A stretch of DNA of 64,000 bases, from assembly GCA_051859045.1 (NCBI GenBank), contig JBHYGK010000059.1:1-64000 (forward strand). The letters are read 5' to 3'. The first letter of the stretch is position 1. Each line of letters opens with the position of its first letter. The notes under the pieces were generated by a model that saw only the letters and a program-made list of their open reading frames with translations, ran no database searches and was not told the DNA's origin. Below are positions 30,599-39,845 of this stretch, piece after piece. The stretch is from JBHYGK01 sp051859045 (GTDB lineage: Bacteria; Pseudomonadota; Gammaproteobacteria; Xanthomonadales; Xanthomonadaceae). The position numbers and the translations under genes are program-made.

Positions 30599-31108
30599 TC
30601 ACTCGCAGGTCGCGGGCTCGCCCTCGGCCAGCGGCCGCGGCGACGCGATCGCGATGAACGCGACCGGATAGGGCCAGCTCTCGAACGTGGCCCCGCCCGC
30701 GATCGCCGGGCAGCTGCTGGTGGCGGTCCAGCGCTCGCCGTCGGGCGAGATGAACACCTCGAACTTGAGCGCGCGATCGGTCTGGTTGGCGATGCTCACC
30801 ATCGTGCCCTCGCCGCCCGAGGTGATCCGGCTGACCCGGATGGTGGCCTCGGCATCGGGCACCGACACCAGCGCGCCGTCCGGGCCGATCGCGGCGGTGA
30901 AGGCGGGATCCCCGGAGCCCGTGACCGCGTCCGCGGGCAGCTGCTCGCGCCAGCGCCAACCCTCGCGCAGCGCGGGGCGGTCCTCCGGGGCGTCGTCCGC
31001 GGCGCCGCCGCGCCACGAGGCGCAGCCCGCGAGCGCGGCGAGCATCGCCGCGGCGAGGCCGAGCCGCAGGAGGCGGCGGGGCGTGGGCAGGGGGGCGTGG
31101 GTGGGCAT
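30599..31108 (-). CDS. Lipoprotein of unknown function
   Basis: 169-aa protein with a lipoprotein signal: LGLAAAMLAALAGC gives lipobox LAGC with Cys29. The mature part is small, with beta-rich segments (ATIRVSRITSGGEGTMVSIA, KFEVFISPDGERW) and two further cysteines. No family recognised. The residue after Cys29 is Ala, which permits outer-membrane sorting. The 3' end is 7 bp from the convergent cyclase stop. Confidence 0.7.
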   Translation of the reverse strand: MPTHAPLPTPRRLLRLGLAAAMLAALAGCASWRGGAADDAPEDRPALREGWRWREQLPADAVTGSGDPAFTAAIGPDGALVSVPDAEATIRVSRITSGGEGTMVSIANQTDRALKFEVFISPDGERWTATSSCPAIAGGATFESWPYPVAFIAIASPRPLAEGEPATCE

Positions 31109-31188
31109 CGGCGGGGTCCGCGGGCGCGAGGGGCCGCCAGACTAGCGCGAAGCCCCCGGCCGCGGCAGCCGCGCGTGCCGGAAACGAC

Positions 31189-31216
31189 GGAGGGGCCGCG
31201 CGGACGCGGCCCCTCC
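31189..31216 (-). terminator. Hairpin downstream of the TonB receptor gene
   Basis: 12-bp perfect stem (31189-31200 and 31205-31216), 4-nt loop, 22 bp after the receptor stop. It is followed on the minus strand by a short T-containing tail (GTCGTTT). Confidence 0.6.
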
Positions 31217-31238
31217 GGGGTGCAACGCGGCGCGGGGA

Positions 31239-33500
31239 TCAGAAGCGCGCGGTGAACTCCACGCCCACCGTGCGCGGCTCGTTGAGGAAGCCGGTGAGGT
31301 TGTTGAAGTCGATGCCGCCGACCGCGACGGTCTCGTCGAGGATGTTGCGGCCGAACACCGCCACCTCGTACGCATCCCAGCCGTAGCCCACCCGCAGGCC
31401 GCCCTCGACGAGCGACTTGCCGGTGTACTCGCGCGACTGGTAGAGGAAGAAGCTCACCTCCGAGCGGTAGTACCAGTCGGTGTAGACGAACAGCTCGCCG
31501 GCGCCGAGCTCGGTGCCCCAGCGCGCGGTCAGGTTGTGCACCAGCTTCGGGGCCTGCGGCAGCGGGTTGCCGTCGATCAGCGCCAGCCTGCTGCCACCGA
31601 CGATGACGGTCGGGTCGATGACGGTGCAGCCGCTGCCGCAGACCGCCACGGCCAGGCCCGCGTCCTTGATCTCGGTCTCGTTGAAGCTCGTGCCCAGCGT
31701 GACCAGCAGCGCGTCGGTCACCCAGGCCTCGAGGTCGAGCTCGACGCCGCGGCCCTGGGTGCGGTCGGCGTTGACCAGGGTGTTGAAGTTGCTGCCGCCG
31801 CCGACCGCGGTGAGCTGCTGGTCGTCGACCTGGTACTGGAACACGGTGGCGCCGAGGCGCACGCGGCGGTCGAACAGGTCGGCCTTCAGGCCGAGCTCGA
31901 CGCTGGTGACCTCCTCGGAGCCGGCCACCGACAGCGCGTCGCCGAACAGCAGGCGGCCCTGGATCGACGGGGCGCGGAAGCCGGTCGCGACGCGGCCGAA
32001 GACGTTGAGGTCGTCGGTGACGTGGCGGACCAGGGCGAGGTCCCAGCTGATGTTGGTGTCGCCGGGGTTGGCGTAGAGCGGGCCCACCTGCTCGGGCACG
32101 CCCGGGGTGAACTCGTTGATCGGCGACTCGGTGCGCCAGGCCACGAAGTCCTTGGAGTCGTCGGTGTAGCGCAGGCCGGCGCGCAGCTCGAGGTCCTCGG
32201 TGAGGTCGAACTGGCCGGAGCCGTAGATCGCCCACGCGGTGTTGTCCTGCTCCTGGAAGGCCTGGCCGTTCACCGGCTGGCCCGGGGCGAAGGTGGCGTA
32301 GTTGAGCGAGGTGATGCGCAGCGACTCGTCGAAGAAGAACGCGCCGAGCTGCCAGTCGAACCGGCCCCAGTCGTTGGACTCCAGGCGCAGCTCCTGGGTG
32401 AACTGGTCGTGCTCGGGCAGGCCGTCGGCGGACTGCGCGTCGAAGGGGATGAAGCCCGGGCCGGAGACCGGCAGGAACGCCGCGCCGAAGCCGCCGTCGA
32501 TGTCGCCGCGCGAGAACGAGTCCGCGCTCTCCCAGCCGGTGATCGAGTACAGGGTGGTGCGGCCGAGGTCCCAGCGCAGGCGGGCGTTGGCGCCGATGGC
32601 GTCGAGCACCTGCGAGTTCACGCCGTCGATGCTGACGGTGTCGCGGTCGAAGCCGGGCACGAAGTCGTTGCTGCCGGGCTGGAAGATGTTGGCGCGGAAC
32701 AGCCGCGCGGTGCCGTCGAGATGCCGCGAGTGCGCGCCCAGCAGCGCCTCGAAGTCGCCGCCCTCGTACAGGAACTGCGCGCGGTAGGCCTGCTCCTCGA
32801 AGCCCTCCAGCTCGTCCTCGACGCCGCCGGGCGCGGTGTTGCGCACGCCGTCGCCGCGGCTCATCGAGATCGCCGACACGCGCGCGCTCCAGCGCTCGGT
32901 CAGCGCGCCGCCGTAGGCGCCCTCGACGTTCACCGCCGACTCGGAGCCGATGCTGGCCTGCACGTAGCCCTCGGCCTCCTGCGACGGGCGCACCGAGGAG
33001 AACTTGACGAGGCCGGCCGGGGTGTTGCGGCCGAACAGCGAGCCCTGCGGGCCGCGCGCCACTTCCACCTGCTCGAGGTCGAAGGCCGGGAAGCCCTTCA
33101 GCAGCGGGTTCTCCTGCACGACGTCGTCGTACACCAGCGACACCGGCTGGGAGGCGTTGAGGTCGAAATCGCCGTTGCCGAGGCCGCGGATGTAGAAGCG
33201 CGGGAAGGCGCGGCCGAACGAGCTCTCGATGTTGAGGCTCGGCACCCGGCCGGACAGGAAGCGGATGTCCTCGCCGCCGGAGGCAAGCACGTTGAGCTTC
33301 TCGTCGGAGATCGCGGTGATCGCCACCGGCACGTCCTGGACGTTCTCGACGCGGCGCTGGGTGGTGACCTCGATGGCGTCGAGCGTGGTCGCCTCGGGGG
33401 CCTCGTCGGCGGACTGGGCGGCGGCGAGGCCCGGCAGGGCCAGGCTGATGGCGATCGCGAGCGCGGCGCGGCGCTGCGGGCGGAACGGGGACGTCGACAT
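31239..33500 (-). CDS. TonB-dependent outer-membrane receptor
   Basis: 753-aa TonB-dependent transporter. The signal peptide is ALAIAISLALPGLAAA. A TonB-box-like segment (TTLDAIEVTTQRR) and plug domain (VQDVPVAITAISDEKL, FYIRGLGNGDFD, VEVARGPQGSLFGRNTPAG) precede a 22-strand barrel ending in FTARF. The plug style resembles the large sphingomonad/xanthomonad group of receptors for siderophores, vitamins or plant- and algal-derived compounds; the ligand is unknown. ATG 33500 gives the proper signal peptide. A direct-repeat element lies about 200 bp upstream. Confidence 0.95.
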   Translation of the reverse strand: MSTSPFRPQRRAALAIAISLALPGLAAAQSADEAPEATTLDAIEVTTQRRVENVQDVPVAITAISDEKLNVLASGGEDIRFLSGRVPSLNIESSFGRAFPRFYIRGLGNGDFDLNASQPVSLVYDDVVQENPLLKGFPAFDLEQVEVARGPQGSLFGRNTPAGLVKFSSVRPSQEAEGYVQASIGSESAVNVEGAYGGALTERWSARVSAISMSRGDGVRNTAPGGVEDELEGFEEQAYRAQFLYEGGDFEALLGAHSRHLDGTARLFRANIFQPGSNDFVPGFDRDTVSIDGVNSQVLDAIGANARLRWDLGRTTLYSITGWESADSFSRGDIDGGFGAAFLPVSGPGFIPFDAQSADGLPEHDQFTQELRLESNDWGRFDWQLGAFFFDESLRITSLNYATFAPGQPVNGQAFQEQDNTAWAIYGSGQFDLTEDLELRAGLRYTDDSKDFVAWRTESPINEFTPGVPEQVGPLYANPGDTNISWDLALVRHVTDDLNVFGRVATGFRAPSIQGRLLFGDALSVAGSEEVTSVELGLKADLFDRRVRLGATVFQYQVDDQQLTAVGGGSNFNTLVNADRTQGRGVELDLEAWVTDALLVTLGTSFNETEIKDAGLAVAVCGSGCTVIDPTVIVGGSRLALIDGNPLPQAPKLVHNLTARWGTELGAGELFVYTDWYYRSEVSFFLYQSREYTGKSLVEGGLRVGYGWDAYEVAVFGRNILDETVAVGGIDFNNLTGFLNEPRTVGVEFTARF

Positions 33501-33846
33501 GGTGGACCTCGGCAACAGGGGGGCCGCCCCGCCATGGGGCAGCCCGGGATGGGCGATGGCGTGCTGCATCCACTCCCGCACGTCCGCCGCGGGACCCTCC
33601 CGCGGCGGCGTCCGGGCGCCTCGGCGATCACGCGGCCCGTGGGCCGCCTCCCCTCGCCTCGCCTCCCGCCTCTGTGGGCGCGCCTCGGTCGCGTGGGCGA
33701 CGGGCGTTAGGAAGGCGTTAATCCGGATGCAGGCGCGCACTGTACGGGCCGCGCCGCGCGGCGGGAACCCCCGGCGATCGCCGCCCGCGCCGCGCGGCGT
33801 TGCACCGGCGTCGCGGGGCCGTCGCGCCGGCCCGCCTCAGCCCGCC
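33501..33846. other. 346-bp intergenic region upstream of the TonB receptor
   Basis: No gene supported. It holds the receptor leader and a pair of GGCGTTA direct repeats at 33703-33720. The rest is GC-rich without clear structure. The gene on the right reads toward this gap, so the promoter here should serve the receptor. Confidence 0.5.
33703..33720. promoter_or_regulatory. Direct repeat GGCGTTA-N4-GGCGTTA, possible operator
   Basis: Two identical 7-bp words (33703-33709 and 33714-33720) start 11 bp apart, one helical turn, in the region upstream of the TonB receptor. On the receptor strand they read TAACGCC. Direct repeats with this spacing can be bound by response regulators or AraC-type activators. 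No match to a known site was recognised. Confidence 0.4.
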
Positions 33847-34866
33847 TCAGCCCGGCTCGACCCAGGCCTCGGCCGCCACCGGGCGGCGCGTCGCGCCGAG
33901 CCGGCGGAAGCGCTGGCCCGCCTCGAGGGTCTGGTTGATCGCCGCGAAGTAGGCCGGCATGTCGTCGCCCGGCATCACCGCCACCGGCGTGCCGCCGACC
34001 GCGCCGAACAGCGCCAGCACCTCCTCCGGGCGGTGCAGCGCGTGCACCAGCACCCGCTGCCCGTCGCTGCGCTGCCAGTCCAGGGCGCTGATCCCGCCCT
34101 CGCGCAGCAGGTGGTCCTCGATCGCCTCCTCCAGCGCGAGCAGGCGATCGGCGCGGATGCGCTCGCGGGCCTCGGCGCGCTGCGCCTCGTCGACGCGGCC
34201 CGGCCCGCCGCCCTGCGCGATCACGCGCTCGATCTCGGCCTCGTCCGGGCCGCCGCGGGCGAGGATGTGGTCCATCTGCTCGGCGTAATGGCGCTCGACC
34301 AGGCCGGCGAAGTCCTCCGGGGCCACCACCCGCGCCGGCGCGAGGCCCGGCGCCAGCGCGGCCCAGGCCGCGAGCCCGGCGGCGACGTCGAGGCCCGGGC
34401 GCCAGTCCATCCCGCTGCCGGGCGGCACGTTGGCCGGGTCGTGGAAGGGCCCGGTGCCGAGCGTGAAGCCGCGCCCCTCCGGCGCCCAGGCGCGCACGAG
34501 ATCCCAGAACGCGGGCAGCGCGGGATGCACGTAGACCACGGCCCAGTCCTCGCCCGAGGGCGAACGCGCGGCCCACAGGCCCATGTCGTGCATCCGCGGG
34601 ATCCGCCAGGTGCCGGCCGGCCGCCAGCCGGCGGCCTCGAAGGCCGCGATGTGCCCCCGGGCCTCGGCGTGGTCCGCGATGCCGTCAGGGCCGCAGGCCA
34701 CGAGCGTGATCCGCGGCACCACCGGCTGGTGGCCGGCATCGGCCATCCGCAGCCCCAGCTTGCCGAGCTTCCAGCGCAGCCACAGCCGCAGGCCGATGAA
34801 GCCCCCCACCACCAGCACCAGCAGGCCCACCACGAGGCCGCCCACCACGGCCAGGAACGTCGTCAT
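33847..34866 (-). CDS. Membrane-anchored protein of unknown function
   Basis: 339-aa protein with one N-terminal transmembrane helix (VVGGLVVGLLVLVVGGFIGL) followed by basic residues (RLWLRWKLGKLGLR), so the large domain is probably cytoplasmic. The soluble part has RITLVACGPDGIADHAEARG and a later acidic helix (DEAEIERVIAQGG). Trp is frequent (TWRIPRMHDMGLW). No family recognised. Divergent from the M3 peptidase gene with about 195 bp between starts. Confidence 0.65.
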   Translation of the reverse strand: MTTFLAVVGGLVVGLLVLVVGGFIGLRLWLRWKLGKLGLRMADAGHQPVVPRITLVACGPDGIADHAEARGHIAAFEAAGWRPAGTWRIPRMHDMGLWAARSPSGEDWAVVYVHPALPAFWDLVRAWAPEGRGFTLGTGPFHDPANVPPGSGMDWRPGLDVAAGLAAWAALAPGLAPARVVAPEDFAGLVERHYAEQMDHILARGGPDEAEIERVIAQGGGPGRVDEAQRAEARERIRADRLLALEEAIEDHLLREGGISALDWQRSDGQRVLVHALHRPEEVLALFGAVGGTPVAVMPGDDMPAYFAAINQTLEAGQRFRRLGATRRPVAAEAWVEPG

Positions 34867-35061
34867 CGCGCCTCACTCCCCGATCGGCCGCCCCCGCGGC
34901 CTCCGCCGGAGTGTGCCCGAGCCGCGTGACGCCTGGCGGGCCCCGGGGCCAGCCACCCCGGCGGCGACCGGGACTTCCGGCCTGTGCCGGGGCCCGGGGG
35001 ACGGGGTACGCTCGGGCGTTGCGTCGCGCCCCCCTTTCTCGCCCCGCCTGGAGTCCACCGC

Positions 35062-37263
35062 ATGCGTTCCCGCCTCGCCCTCGCCATCTCCGCCGCGCTG
35101 TCGCTCGCGCTGGCGGCCTGCAGCAACGACGCCCCCGACGCCGCCGCGACCGCCCCCGCCGCCACGGCCGCGGCCCCGGCCGACGGCGCCGCGCAGGCCG
35201 CCGACAACCCGTTCTTCCAGGCCTCGACGCTGCAGTACGAGTACCCGCCGTTCGACGCGATCCGCGACGAGCACTACGCCCCGGCGCTGGAGCGCGGCAT
35301 GGCCGAGCAGCTCGCCGAGATCCGCGCGATCGCCGACAGCGCCGAGCCCGCCACCTTCGAGAACACCATCGTCGCGATGGAGCGCTCCGGCGCCACCCTC
35401 AACCGCGTCAGCGCGGTGTTCTTCAACCTCGCCGGCGCCAACACCAACCCGGTGATCGACCAGGTGCAGGCCGAGTTCGCGCCCAAGCTGGCCGCGCACA
35501 TGGACACCATCCTGCTCGACGGCCCGCTGTTCGCCCGCGTGAAGGGCCTGTACGAGCAGCGCGCCACGCTCGGCCTCGACGCCGAGTCGCTGCGCCTGCT
35601 GGAGCGCTACCACACCGACTTCGTGCGCGCCGGCGCCCAGCTCGACGACGCCCAGAAGGACCAGCTGCGCGCCCTCAACGGCGAGCTGGCCAGCCTGCAG
35701 ACCGCCTTCAGCCAGGCCGTGCTCGCCGGCGTCAACGCCGCTGCGATCGTGGTCGACACCCGCGAGGAGCTGGCCGGCCTGAGCGACAACGAGATCGCCG
35801 CCGCCGCCGCGGCCGCCGAGGCCCGCGGCCTGCAGGGCAAGTACGTGATCGCCCTGCTCAACACCTCCGGCCAGCCCGCGCTGGCCTCGCTGACCAACCG
35901 CGCGCTGCGCACCCGGATCATGGCCGCCTCGCTGGGCCGCGGCACCTCCGGCGGCGAGCACGACACCACCGCCACCATCGCCCGGATCGTGCGCCTGCGC
36001 GCCGAGCGCGCGCAGCTGCTGGGCTATCCCAGCCACGCGGCCTACGTGCTCGAGGACGCCACCGCCGGCACCGTCGAGGTGGTCAACCGCCTGATGGCCG
36101 ACATGGCCCCGGCCGCGCGCGCCAACGCCGAGCGCGAGGCCGCCGACATGCAGGCCATCGTCGACGCCGAGGGCGGCGGCTTCCAGGTCGGCGCCGAGGA
36201 CTGGGCGCTGTACGCCGAGCGCGTGCGCACCGAGCGCTACGCCTTCGACGGCGCCCAGCTGCGCCCCTACTTCGAGCTCAACCGCGTGCTCGAGGACGGC
36301 GTCTTCCACATGGCCAAGGAGCTCTACGGCCTGGAGTTCCGCCCCCGCCCCGACCTGCCGGTCTACCAGGAGGACGTGAAGGTCTGGGAGGTCTTCGACC
36401 GCGACGGCACCTCGATGGGCCTGTTCGTCGGCGACTGGTACGCGCGCAGCAACAAGCGCGGCGGCGCGTGGATGAACGAGTACGTCGGCCAGAGCCGCCT
36501 GCTGGGCGGCCGCCCGGTGGTGGGCAACCACCTCAACATCCCCAAGCCGCCGGCCGGCGAGCCGACCCTGCTGACCTTCGACGAGACCACCACGCTGTTC
36601 CACGAGTTCGGCCACGCGCTGCACGGCCTGTTCTCGGACGTGAACTACCCGCGCTTCGCCGGCACCAGCGTGCCGCGCGACTTCGTCGAGTACCCCAGCC
36701 AGGTCCACGAGATGTGGGCCACCTGGCCGAGCGTGCTGGCCAACTACGCCCGCCACTACCAGACCGGCGAGCCGATCCCGCAGGAGCTGCTGGACAAGGT
36801 CATGGCCGCCGAGCAGTTCGGCCAGGGCCACGCCACCACCGAGTACCTCGCCGCGGCGATGCTCGACCAGGCCTTCCACCAGATCACCCCCGACCAGGCC
36901 CCGACCGCGGAGCAGGTGCTCGCCTTCGAGCAGGCCGCGCTGCAGGCCGTCGGCCTCGACTACCCGGCCGTGCCGCCGCGCTACCGCTCGGGCTACTTCA
37001 GCCACACCTTCGCCGGCGGCTACTCGGCCGGCTACTACAGCTACCTGTGGTCGGAAGTGCTCGACGCCGACACGGTGCAGTGGTTCAATGAGAACGGCGG
37101 CCTGAGCCGCGAGAACGGCGACCGCTTCCGCGCGCTGCTGCTCTCGCGCGGCGGCAGCGTGGAGGCGATGCAGCTCTTCCGCGACTTCCGCGGCCGCGAC
37201 CCGGACGTGGCGCCGCTGCTGGCGCGTCGCGGCCTGGCCGCGCCGGAGGGCGCGGCCGAGTAA
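35062..37263 (+). CDS. M3-family zinc metallopeptidase (Dcp-like lipoprotein)
   Basis: 733-aa oligopeptidase of the thimet/Dcp family. The zinc site is HEFGHALH, with the further Glu ligand about 25 residues on (DFVEYPSQVHEMWATW). The C-terminal HTFAGGYSAGYYSYLWSEVL is diagnostic of peptidyl-dipeptidase Dcp. Unlike cytoplasmic Dcp it starts with a lipoprotein signal (ALSLALAACSN, lipobox LAAC), so it is probably anchored in the envelope and trims peptides there. The start at 35062 follows a GGAG site. A strong hairpin follows the stop. Confidence 0.95.
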   Translation: MRSRLALAISAALSLALAACSNDAPDAAATAPAATAAAPADGAAQAADNPFFQASTLQYEYPPFDAIRDEHYAPALERGMAEQLAEIRAIADSAEPATFENTIVAMERSGATLNRVSAVFFNLAGANTNPVIDQVQAEFAPKLAAHMDTILLDGPLFARVKGLYEQRATLGLDAESLRLLERYHTDFVRAGAQLDDAQKDQLRALNGELASLQTAFSQAVLAGVNAAAIVVDTREELAGLSDNEIAAAAAAAEARGLQGKYVIALLNTSGQPALASLTNRALRTRIMAASLGRGTSGGEHDTTATIARIVRLRAERAQLLGYPSHAAYVLEDATAGTVEVVNRLMADMAPAARANAEREAADMQAIVDAEGGGFQVGAEDWALYAERVRTERYAFDGAQLRPYFELNRVLEDGVFHMAKELYGLEFRPRPDLPVYQEDVKVWEVFDRDGTSMGLFVGDWYARSNKRGGAWMNEYVGQSRLLGGRPVVGNHLNIPKPPAGEPTLLTFDETTTLFHEFGHALHGLFSDVNYPRFAGTSVPRDFVEYPSQVHEMWATWPSVLANYARHYQTGEPIPQELLDKVMAAEQFGQGHATTEYLAAAMLDQAFHQITPDQAPTAEQVLAFEQAALQAVGLDYPAVPPRYRSGYFSHTFAGGYSAGYYSYLWSEVLDADTVQWFNENGGLSRENGDRFRALLLSRGGSVEAMQLFRDFRGRDPDVAPLLARRGLAAPEGAAE

Positions 37264-37287
37264 CCGCGCGGCCCCTCGCCGATGCCC

Positions 37288-37315
37288 CACGACGCCGCCT
37301 CCGGGCGGCGTCGTG
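37288..37315 (+). terminator. Hairpin downstream of the M3 peptidase
   Basis: 12-bp perfect stem (37288-37299 and 37304-37315) with loop TCCG, 24 bp after the stop. No T-tract. Confidence 0.6.
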
Positions 37316-37410
37316 CCGTGCGGCGCCCGGATCGCGGCCGGCGCGGTCACGGTCCCGCGACGCCGGATCGCCGAGCCTGCGCGCCCCGCCTCGACGATCC
37401 CGGAGCCCCG

Positions 37411-38205
37411 ATGCTTCCCTCCCGCACTCCCTGGCGGCGGCTCGTCGCCGCCCTCGCGCTGCTCGCCCTCGCCGCCTGCGCGCCGCGCGGCGACATCCGC
37501 GAGCCGCTGCCCACCCGCCTCGTCCCCGCCCCGCAGGCGTCGTCCGAGCGCGCGCTGGTGGTGGTGCTGCCGGGCTACGCCGACAGCGTCGAGGACCTGG
37601 CCGCGTTCGGGATCGCCGAGGCCATCCAGGCCGGCTGGCCCGAGGCCGACGTGATGCTCACCGGCGCGGCGATCGGCTATTACCGCGCCGGCCAGATGCC
37701 CGGCCGCCTGCACGACGAGGTCATCGCGCCGGCGCGCGCGGCCGGCTACGGCGAGGTCTGGCTGGTCGGCGCCTCGATGGGCGGGATGGGCGTGGTGCTC
37801 TACGAGCGCGGCCACCCCGGCGAACTCGACGGCCTGGTGCTGTTCGCGCCCTTCGTCGGCCGCGGCGGCCTGCTGCGCGAGATCGGCGAGGCCGGCGGCG
37901 CGCGGGCCTGGGATCCGGGCCCGGCCCCGCCGGCGATGGACGCCTCGAACTTCCAGCGCGAGATGTGGCGCGACATCCGCACCTGGCCCGACACCCCGGG
38001 CCGCGCCCAGCGCGTCTGGCTGGCCTGGGGCGAGGGCGACCGACTGCGCCGCGCGGTGCCGCTGTTCGCGCCGCTGCTGGAGCCGTCGCAGATGCTCGAG
38101 CGCCCCGGCGGCCACACCTGGAGCGTGTGGTCGCCGGCGGCCACCGAGATCTTCACCCGGGTGCGCGCGGCGCGCGCGCCGGCCGCGGCCGCCAGCGCCG
38201 ACTGA
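37411..38205 (+). CDS. Alpha/beta hydrolase lipoprotein
   Basis: 264-aa protein. The lipoprotein signal is LVAALALLALAAC (lipobox LAAC). The hydrolase core has VVVLPGYADSVEDLAAFG, nucleophile elbow LVGASMGGMG (G-x-S-x-G) and a probable catalytic His in PGGHTWSVW. The short length and lipid anchor suggest an envelope esterase; the substrate is unknown. ATG 37411 is chosen for the signal peptide. It is separated from the M3 peptidase by a hairpin, so is probably transcribed on its own. Confidence 0.82.
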   Translation: MLPSRTPWRRLVAALALLALAACAPRGDIREPLPTRLVPAPQASSERALVVVLPGYADSVEDLAAFGIAEAIQAGWPEADVMLTGAAIGYYRAGQMPGRLHDEVIAPARAAGYGEVWLVGASMGGMGVVLYERGHPGELDGLVLFAPFVGRGGLLREIGEAGGARAWDPGPAPPAMDASNFQREMWRDIRTWPDTPGRAQRVWLAWGEGDRLRRAVPLFAPLLEPSQMLERPGGHTWSVWSPAATEIFTRVRAARAPAAAASAD

Positions 38206-38237
38206 GCCGCGCGGCCCGGCCGCCCTCGCCCACGACG

Positions 38238-38267
38238 ACGAAGGCCACCCTCGCGGGTGGCCTTCGT
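38238..38267. terminator. Bidirectional hairpin, hydrolase lipoprotein and four-helix protein
   Basis: 13-bp perfect stem (38238-38250 and 38255-38267) with loop TCGC between two convergent genes. No T-tract. Confidence 0.65.
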
Positions 38268-38292
38268 GCGTACGACGCGGCGGCGGCGGGCC

Positions 38293-38733
38293 TCAGGCGA
38301 GGTCGCGCTTGCGGCCGCGCAGCTCCTTGTTCAGCACCTCGGCCTTGCTCAGGTACTGCTTGGCCATGACGCGCACGAGGTAGGAGTTGTCGCGGTCCAT
38401 CAGCACGTCGTGCATGCGGTGCTGCAGCACGGTCTCGGTGGCCTCGAGGCGGGTGATCTGGTCGAGGCCGGCCTTCTTGAGGTTCTTCGACAGCACGCCA
38501 TAGGTCTGGTGCGCTTCGTCCACCCACTCCGGGGCCTTGCGGCGCTTCGCGGCCGAGGCCTTGATCTCGTTGCCCAGGTCGGTGGCGAGCTGGGACTTGG
38601 CCTCCGCCATCCGGGTGAACACCTGGCGCAGGCGCGTGTCATCGACCCGCTTCGCGGCGTCCTCGTAGAAGTCGGTGGCCTCGCGGCTGAGGTCGAGGAG
38701 ATCGGGGAGGAACTGCTGGGTGGTCTCGCTCAC
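38293..38733 (-). CDS. DUF2383-like four-helix-bundle protein
   Basis: 146-aa soluble helical protein (LPDLLDLSREATDFYEDAAK, LRQVFTRMAEAKSQLATDL, ATETVLQHRMHDVL, LVRVMAKQYLSKAEVLNKEL) with the look of ferritin-like PA2169/DUF2383 bundles, often stress-induced. A GTG start at 38733 is chosen because AAGGAG lies 7 bases before it; no ATG with a ribosome site fits. Upstream is an AT-richer region with a possible alternative-sigma promoter. Confidence 0.75.
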   Translation of the reverse strand: MSETTQQFLPDLLDLSREATDFYEDAAKRVDDTRLRQVFTRMAEAKSQLATDLGNEIKASAAKRRKAPEWVDEAHQTYGVLSKNLKKAGLDQITRLEATETVLQHRMHDVLMDRDNSYLVRVMAKQYLSKAEVLNKELRGRKRDLA

Positions 38734-38945
38734 GAATGCACTCCTTGTGGCGGGTGACGGGCGGCCGCGACGGCTTCCGGATCGGGCGGGCCGTGCGCGC
38801 CGGCGGCGCGGACGGGACCTGGCGGGGCCCACGGAAGGCACCCCGGGCGGGCGGATCGGCCTGGCGCGGGCCAGGCTGCCCAGAGGGTGCGGACCGGCAC
38901 CATACGCCACGGGGGGTAAAAGTTTGGTTAGGTGGGCGTGACGAG

Positions 38946-38969
38946 GATCACGGAGGATCCACGCGTTCC
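38946..38969 (-). promoter_or_regulatory. Possible sigma-E/ECF-like promoter
   Basis: On the minus strand GGAAC (38969-38965) is followed after 17 bases by TC (38947-38946), loosely matching ECF-type -35/-10 spacing, about 215 bp before the four-helix gene. The -10 is weak, so this is a suggestion only. Confidence 0.2.
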
Positions 38970-39014
38970 ACGCTACAAGCCCGTTGCAGAGCCGTGACAG
39001 CTCGAGTGCAGGCT

Positions 39015-39683
39015 CTAGCGACCGGCCGCCGCGACCCGCGCGGAGCGCCCGGCGCCCACCGCCCGGGCCAGGTTGGCCCGCGCGGCACCGTCGAAGCGCG
39101 CGTGGAAGCGCTCGCTGAGGTAGATCCTGGGCTTTTCGAGCAACATCTTCAGGAAACGTCGCCGATTGAACGCGAACATCCACGCAGGCACCCGGCCGCG
39201 GTACTCCGCGGCGATGCCGCGATCGTAGGCGTCGAAGGCCGCCGGGGACGCGCCCAGGATGGCCATGTCGGCATCGAGGAAATGCCTGGCATCGTCGTCC
39301 AACGCGACGCCATCCTCGCGCCCATGGGCCGCCGTGAGCAGGATCAGCGCCTGCACGCGCGCCAGGTCCGCGCCGAGCCCGGGCCAGTCCCGCGGGATCG
39401 CCTCGGCCGCGAGGGCGGCGCTGCGGGCCTCGTTGTCGCGCCGGCCGGGCACGTACACCGCGTCGTGGAAGAGCGCCGCCAGCAGCACCTCGCGCGGCTG
39501 CCGCCAGCCGGGCCCCTCGGCCTCGACCCAGGCCAGGTGGGCGAGCACCTCCTCGACGTGGCCGAGGTGGTGGTAGGCGCGGCGCGGCTCGGCGTAGGCA
39601 CGCTCGAGGGTGGCGCGCAGCGCCGGGGGCACGGCGTCGGCGAGGGTGCGGAGGTCGGCGGCGGGGAGGTCGATGGGGCGCAT
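39015..39683 (-). CDS. HD-superfamily metal-dependent phosphohydrolase
   Basis: 222-aa protein of the COG4339-type HD group. Metal ligands are visible as His in YHHLGHVEEVL, the HD pair in LLAALFHDAVY, and Asp residues in FLDADMAILG. The C-terminal PRIYLSERF is frequent in the family. It is thought to hydrolyse phosphate esters of unknown identity. ATG 39683 is followed by an Arg/Pro-Ile-Asp start usual for the family. Divergent from the DUF2236 gene. Confidence 0.85.
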   Translation of the reverse strand: MRPIDLPAADLRTLADAVPPALRATLERAYAEPRRAYHHLGHVEEVLAHLAWVEAEGPGWRQPREVLLAALFHDAVYVPGRRDNEARSAALAAEAIPRDWPGLGADLARVQALILLTAAHGREDGVALDDDARHFLDADMAILGASPAAFDAYDRGIAAEYRGRVPAWMFAFNRRRFLKMLLEKPRIYLSERFHARFDGAARANLARAVGAGRSARVAAAGR

Positions 39684-39845
39684 GCGCGCATGATCCCGCC
39701 GCGGGCGCCCGCCGGCCAGTGCATCCGGCGCGCGCCACCACCACCCGGCGTGCACGGCCCGCGCACCCGGCCTGCACGACGCGGCATGCGATGCTCCGCG
39801 CCGGTCGCCCCGCACTCCCGCCCCGCTCCGCACGACCGCGCGCGC

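Noticed and set aside
31536..33710. Plus-strand 724-codon frame opposite the TonB receptor
   Set aside because: Shadow of the receptor gene with Val/Gly/Ala-rich composition and no motifs.
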